A stretch of DNA of 64,000 bases, from assembly GCA_033782935.1 (NCBI GenBank), contig JAWQEG010000003.1:2678501-2742500 (forward strand). Reading direction: 5' to 3'. Numbering within the stretch: position 1 is the first letter of the stretch; each line of letters starts with the position of its first letter. This document shows positions 59,401 through 64,000 of the stretch, one piece after another. The stretch is from Petrolisthes cinctipes. Its lineage: Eukaryota; Arthropoda; Malacostraca; Decapoda; Porcellanidae. A program made the translations under genes and the position numbers. The notes under the pieces were generated by a model. It worked only from the letters and a program-made list of their open reading frames with translations, was not told the origin of the DNA and made no database searches.

Positions 59401-61320
59401 GGTCCCAGAAGCGATCTGTACATGTCTAGTCAGTGCTAGAATGTTTCCAAAATATAGGCTCAAAACATGCTAAAAGTCGATATTTTAAGTGTCCAAAGTC
59501 GATATGTGCATGCATCATCTGTACCCGTATATATCTCAAATTCAGGCTCAAAACACCCGAAAATTCGATATTTTGGGGTCCCAGAAGCGATCTGTACATG
59601 CCTACTCCTAGTTAGAGTATTTTCAAAATACTGGCCCAAAACAAGCTGAAAATCGATATTTTAGGTGACCAAAATCAATACGTGTATGCATCTTCTGCAA
59701 CCGTTTATATCCCAAATTTAACCTCAAAACACCCGAAAATTCGATATTTTGGGGTCTCAGAAGCGATCTGTACATGCCTACTCAGTGCTAGAATGTTTTC
59801 AAAATAAAGGCTCAAAACATGCTAAAAAATCGATAATTTAAGTGTCCAAAGTCGATATGTGCATGCATCATCTGTACCCGTATATATCTCAAATTCAGGC
59901 TCAAAACACCCGAAAATTTGATATTTTGGGGTCCCAGAAGTGATCTGTACATGCCTACTTAGTGCTAGAATATTTTCAAAATATAGGCCCAAAACATGCT
60001 AAAAATCGATATTTTAGGTGCCCAAAGTCGATATCTCAAATTCAGGCCCAAAACACCCGAAAATTCGATATTTTGGGGTCCCAGAAGCGAACTGTACATG
60101 CCTACTCCGTGTTAGAGTATTTTCAAAATACAGGCCCAAAACATACTGAAAATCGATCATTTAGGTGCACAAAAGTCGATATCTCAAATTCAGGCCCAAA
60201 ACACCCGAAAATTCGATATTTTGGGGTCCCAGAAGCGAACTCTACATGCCTACTCCGTGTTAGAGTATTTTCAAAATACAGGCCCAAAACATACTGAAAA
60301 TCGATCTTTTAAGTGACCAAAGTCAATATATGTATGAATCTCCTGCACCCGTTTATATCCCAAATTCAACCTCAAAACACCCAAAAATTCGATATTTTGG
60401 GGTCCCAGAAGCGATCTGTACATGCCTACTCAGATGCAGGCCCAAAAGAGGCTGAAAATCGATCTTTTAGATGCCCAAAGTCAACATGTGTATACATCTT
60501 CTGCACTCGTTTATATCTCAAATTCAACCTCAAAACACCCGAAAATTCGATAATTTTGGGTCCCAGAAGCGATCTGTACATGTCTAGTCAGTGCTAGAAT
60601 GTTTTCAAAATATAGGCTCAAAACATGCTAAAAATCGATATTTTAAGTGTCCAAAGTCGATATGTGCATGCATCTTCTGTACCCGTTTATATCTCAAATT
60701 CAGGCTCAAAACACCCGAAAATTCGATATTTTTGGGTCCCAGAAGCGAACTGTAAATGCCTACGCCGTGTTAGAGTATTTTCAAAATACAGGCCCAAAAC
60801 ATACTGAAAATCGATCTTTTAGGTGCCCAAAAGTCGATATGTGCTTGCATCTTCTGTACCCGTTTATATCTCAAATTTAGGGTCCAAACACCCGAAAATT
60901 CGATATTTTGGGGTCCCAGAAGCGATCTGTACATGCCTACTCAGTGCTTGAATGTTTTCAAAATATAGGCTCAAAACATGCTAAAAAATAGATAATTTAA
61001 GTGTCCAAAGTCGATATGTGCATTCATCATCTGTACCCGTTTATATCTCAAATTCAGGCTCAAAACACCCGAAAATTTGATATTTTGGGGTCCCAGAAGT
61101 GATCTGTACATGCCTTTTTATTGCTAGAATATTTTCAAAATATAGGCCAAAAACATGCTAAAAATCTATATTTTATGTGCCCAAAGTCGATATCTCAAAT
61201 TCAGGCCCAAAACACCCGAAAATTCGATATTTTGGGGTCCCAGAAGCGAACTGTACATGCCTACTCCGTGTTAGAGTATTTTCAAAATACAGGCCCAAAA
61301 CATACTGAAAATCGATCTTT
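56471..61320 (+). repeat. Satellite with ATCGATAATTTAAG monomers
   Basis: Five monomers in this stretch begin with CGATAATTTAAGTG or GATAATTTAAGTG after an A-rich run (about 56511, 57161, 58818, 59828, 60969), a variant I see only here. D monomers with AAAGAGGCTG, S monomers with ATCATTTAGG and E monomers fill the rest. One D monomer near 56953 has an 8-bp loss. There is no gene. Confidence 0.82.
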
Positions 61321-61771
61321 TAGGTGCCCAAAAGTCGATATCTCAAATTCAGGCCCAAAACACCCGAAAGTTCGATATTTTGGGGTCCAAGAAGCGAACT
61401 GTACATGCCTACTCCGTGTTAGAGTATTTTCAAATTACAGGCCCAAAACATACTGAAAATCGATCTTTTATGTGCCCAAAAGTCGATATGTGGATGTATC
61501 TTCTGTACCCGTTTATATCTCAAATTCTTTCTCAAAACACCCGAAAATTCGAAATTTTGGGGTCCCAGAAGCGAACTGTACATGCCTACTCCGTGTTAGA
61601 GTATTTTCAAAATACAGGCCCAAAACATACTGAAAATCGATCTTTTAGGTGCCCAAAAGTCGATATCTCAAATTCAGGCCCAAAACACCCGAAAGTTCGA
61701 TATTTTGGGGTCCAAGAAGCGAACTGTACATGCCTACTCATATGCAGGCCCAAAAGAGGCTGAAAATCGAT

Positions 61772-61930
61772 ATTTTAGGTGCCCAAAGTCAACATGTGTA
61801 TGCATCTTCTGCACTCGTTTATATCTCAAATTCAACCTCAAAACACCCGAAAATTCGATAATTTTGGGGTCCCAGAAGCGATCTGTACATGCCTACTCAT
61901 ATGCAGGCCCAAAAGAGGCTGAAAATCGAT
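61772..61930 (+). repeat. 159-bp E/D hybrid monomer
   Basis: The 5' half is E type (GTCAACATG, CTGCACTCG, GATAATTTTGGGG) and the 3' half is D type (CCTACTCATATGCAGG, AAAGAGGCTG). CATATGCAGGCCC occurs at 61740 and 61899, 159 bp apart, so one D+E exchange has added a single hybrid monomer. Its 5' part is repeated in the E monomer that follows from 61931. Confidence 0.85.
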
Positions 61931-64000
61931 ATTTTAGGTGCCCAAAGTCAACATGTGTATGCATCTTCTGCACTCGTTTATATCTCAAATTCAACCTCAA
62001 AACACCCGAAAATCGATAATTTTGGGTCCCAGAAGCGATCTGTACATGTCTAGTCAGTGCTAGATTGTTTTCAAAATATAGGTCCAAAACATGCTAAAAA
62101 TCGATATTTTAAGTGTCCAAAGTCGATATGTGCATTCATCATCTGTACCCGTTTATATCTCAAATTCAGGCTCAAAACTCCCGAAAATTCGATATTTTGG
62201 GGTCCCAGAAGTGATCTGTACATGCCTACTTAGTGCTAGAATATTTTCAAAATATATGCCCAAAACATGCTAAAAATCGATATTTTAGGTGCCCAAAGTC
62301 GATATCTCAAATTAAGGCCCAAAACACTCGAAAATTCGATATTTTGGGGTCCCAGAAGCGAACTGTACATGCCTACTCCGTGTTAGAGTATTTTCAAAAT
62401 ATAGGCCCAAAACATACTGAAAATCAATCTTTTAGGTGCCCAAAAGTCGATATGTGCATGCATCTTCTGTAACCGTTTATATCCCAAATTCAACCTTAAA
62501 ACACCCGAAAATTCGATATTTTTGGGTCCCAGTAGCGATCTGTACATGCCTACTCAGTGCTAGAATGTTTTCAAAATATAGGTCCAAAACATGCTAAAAA
62601 TCGATATTTTAAGTGTCCAAAGTCGATATCTGCATACATCTTCTGTACCCGTTTATATCTCAAATTCAGGCTCAAAACACCCGAAAATTCGAAATTTTTG
62701 GGTCCCAGAAGCGATCTGTACATGCCTACTCCTAGTTAGAGTATTTTCAAAATACAGGCCCAAAACATGCGGAAAATCGATATTTTAGGTGCCCAAAGTC
62801 AATATGTTCAAGCATCTTCTGTACCCGTTTATATCTCAAATTTACGCTCAAAACACCCGAAAATTCGGTATTTTTGGGTCCCAGAAGCGATCTGTACATC
62901 CCTACTCCTAGTTAGAGTATTTTCAAAATATAGGCCCAAAACATACTGAAAATCGATCTTTTAGGTGCCCAAAAGTCGATATGTGCATGCATCTTCTGTA
63001 ACCGTTTATATCTCAAATTCAACCTCAAAACACCCGAAAATTCGATATTTTTGGGTCCCAGAAGCGATCTGTACATGCCTACTCAGTGCTAGAATTTTTT
63101 CAAAATATAGGCTCAAAACATGCTAGAAATCGATATTTTAAGTGTCCAAAGTCGATATGTGCATGAATCATCTTTACCCGTTTATATCTCAAATTCAGGC
63201 TCAAAACACCCGAAAATTCGATATTTTGGGGTCCCAGAATTGATCTATACATGCCTAATTAGTGCTAGAATATTTTCAAACTATAGGCAAAAAACATGCT
63301 AAAAATCGATATTTTAGGTGCCCAAAGTCGATATCTCAAATTCAGGCCCAAAACCCCCAAAAATTCGATAATTTGGGGTCCCAGAAGCAAACTCTTCATG
63401 CCTACTCCGTGTTAGAGTATTTTCAAGATACAGGCCCAAAACATACTGAAAATCGATATTTTAGGTGACCAATGTCAATATGTGTATGCATCTTCTGCAC
63501 ACGTTTATATCCCAAATTCGACCTCAAAACACCCGAAAATTCGATTTTTTTGGGTCCCAGAAGCGATCTGTACATGCCTACTCAGTGCTTGAATGTTTTC
63601 AAAATATTGGCTAAAAACATGCTAAAAATCGATATTTTAAATGTCCAAAGTCGATATGTGCATGCATCTTCTGTACCCGTTTATATCTCAAATTCAGGCT
63701 CAAAACACCCGAAAATTCGACATTTTGGGGTCCCAGAAGCGATCTGTACATGCCTACTCAGTGCTAGAATGTTTTAAAAGTATAGGCTCAAAACATGCTA
63801 AAAATCGATATTTTAAGTGTCCAAAGTCGATATGTGCATGCATCATCTGTAACCGTTTATATCTCAAATTCAGGCTCAAAACACACACAAATTCGATATT
63901 TTGGTGTCCCAGAAGTGATCTGTTCATGCCTACTTAGTGCTAGAATATTTTCAAAATATAGGCCAAAAACATGCTAAAAATCGATATTTTAGATGCCCTA
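61931..64000 (+). repeat. Terminal satellite of the window
   Basis: L, S and E monomers continue to the last base, which falls inside a monomer (AGATGCCCTA). CAATACGTG and AGAGGCTG variants disappear after about 62 kb, and CGGTATTTTTGGG, CATGCGGAAAATC and CAATATGTG variants like those before 41 kb return. This may be a further domain edge. Confidence 0.8.

Larger units (their letters stand above)
1..64000 (+). repeat. Satellite DNA array filling the whole window (176/177-bp monomer)
   Basis: Every stretch I read from first to last base is a version of one tandem monomer of 176-177 bp. Landmarks in order are ATTTTAGGTGCCC, GTCGATATGTGCATGCATC, TACCCGTTTATATC, CAAAACACCCG, TTCGATATTTTGGGGTCCC, CTGTACATGCCTACTC, TTTTCAAAATA, GGCCCAAAACATGCT and ATCGAT. 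All copies point the same way, so the array is head to tail with no inversions. The consensus counts to 69 G+C in 176. Both window ends cut through satellite, so the true array is longer. No gap of more than a few tens of bases departs from the monomer, so there is no inserted gene or transposon that I can see. The family is not one I recognise. The eukaryotic, heterochromatic setting is inferred from array size and monomer length. Confidence 0.97.
41196..64000 (+). repeat. Third homogenisation domain of the array
   Basis: From here to the window end the satellite has its own variant set. D monomers carry AAAGAGGCTG (about 41467, 44573, 46742, 47897, 50526, 52504, 56970, 57778, 59287, 60446, 61756, 61915). 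Full monomers carry CAATACGTG or CAATATATG. Six monomers carry GTCGTATTTG. Many have ATCATTTAGG or ATTTTAGGGTCCC. I did not see AGAGGCTG or GTCGTATTTG before 41.2 kb. The domain is gene-free satellite throughout. Confidence 0.85.

Noticed and set aside
1..64000. CRISPR array (short conserved words with varied DNA between them)
   Set aside because: The supposed spacers are themselves repeated monomer segments, the period is 147-177 bp, and there are no cas genes.
1..64000. tRNA, rRNA, telomere repeat or microsatellite
   Set aside because: I found no cloverleaf-type conserved boxes, no rRNA-like stretches and no short simple-sequence arrays. All sequence is accounted for by the monomer.
1..64000. 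Assignment to a known plant or animal satellite family by monomer length
   Set aside because: Many unrelated satellites have monomers of 170-180 bp, and I do not recognise this sequence, so naming a family or species would be a guess.

Overview
The whole 64 kb window is one uninterrupted head-to-tail satellite DNA array. By eye I find no unique sequence, protein gene, RNA gene or transposon in it. The basic monomer is 176-177 bp, about 39% G+C on my reading of the consensus, and every monomer lies in the same orientation. An array this long, with monomers of nucleosome-repeat size, points to a eukaryotic nuclear genome, most likely centromeric, pericentromeric or other heterochromatin. I do not recognise the monomer as a named satellite family and cannot give the species. 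Tens of kb of 160-180 bp monomers is common in plants and many animals.

Monomer architecture. I number monomers from the ATTTTAGGTG block that follows ATCGAT. The 176-bp monomer is itself an old duplication of an 88-bp unit: positions 172-83 and 84-171 align without gaps at about 60 of 88 positions. Four length classes dominate. L is 176 bp, or 177 bp with one extra A in the CCCAAAG run. S is 147 bp and lacks positions 25-53. D is 159 bp and lacks positions 129-146. E is full length, carries GTCAACATG, GATAATTTTGGG and TGTCTAGTC, and usually follows D directly. S followed by a 177-bp L makes a 324-bp dimer, and D followed by E makes a 335-bp dimer. Both dimers recur and have been duplicated as units.

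Layout. About 1-12.9 kb is a mosaic of overlapping duplications with offsets of 1,030, 3,688/4,012 and 5,167 bp, plus a 10.1 kb recombinant monomer. About 12.9-41.2 kb holds two large related copies (14.8-22.8 kb and 26.3-34.7 kb, offset about 11.25-12.1 kb). A third duplication links 13.7-15.7 kb to 23.4-25.5 kb (offset 9,770). A 4,172-4,173 bp tandem duplication fills 32.85-41.2 kb. About 41.2-64 kb is a separate homogenisation domain with its own markers (AGAGGCTG, CAATACGTG, GTCGTATTTG) and tandem blocks of about 1.16, 1.29 and 1.98 kb plus a 2.63 kb offset.

Interpretation. The window reads as a satellite evolving by unequal exchange at several scales: 88-bp half-monomer, monomer, dimer, 1-4 kb block and about 12 kb block. 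The many open frames (longest 311 codons, 671-1606) are by-products of low stop density and of 147, 159 and 177 being multiples of three. I see no evidence for a gene-encoded system here. The points most worth testing are the 88-bp ancestry, the recombinant in 88-bp register at 10.2 kb, and the 147-bp monomer class.
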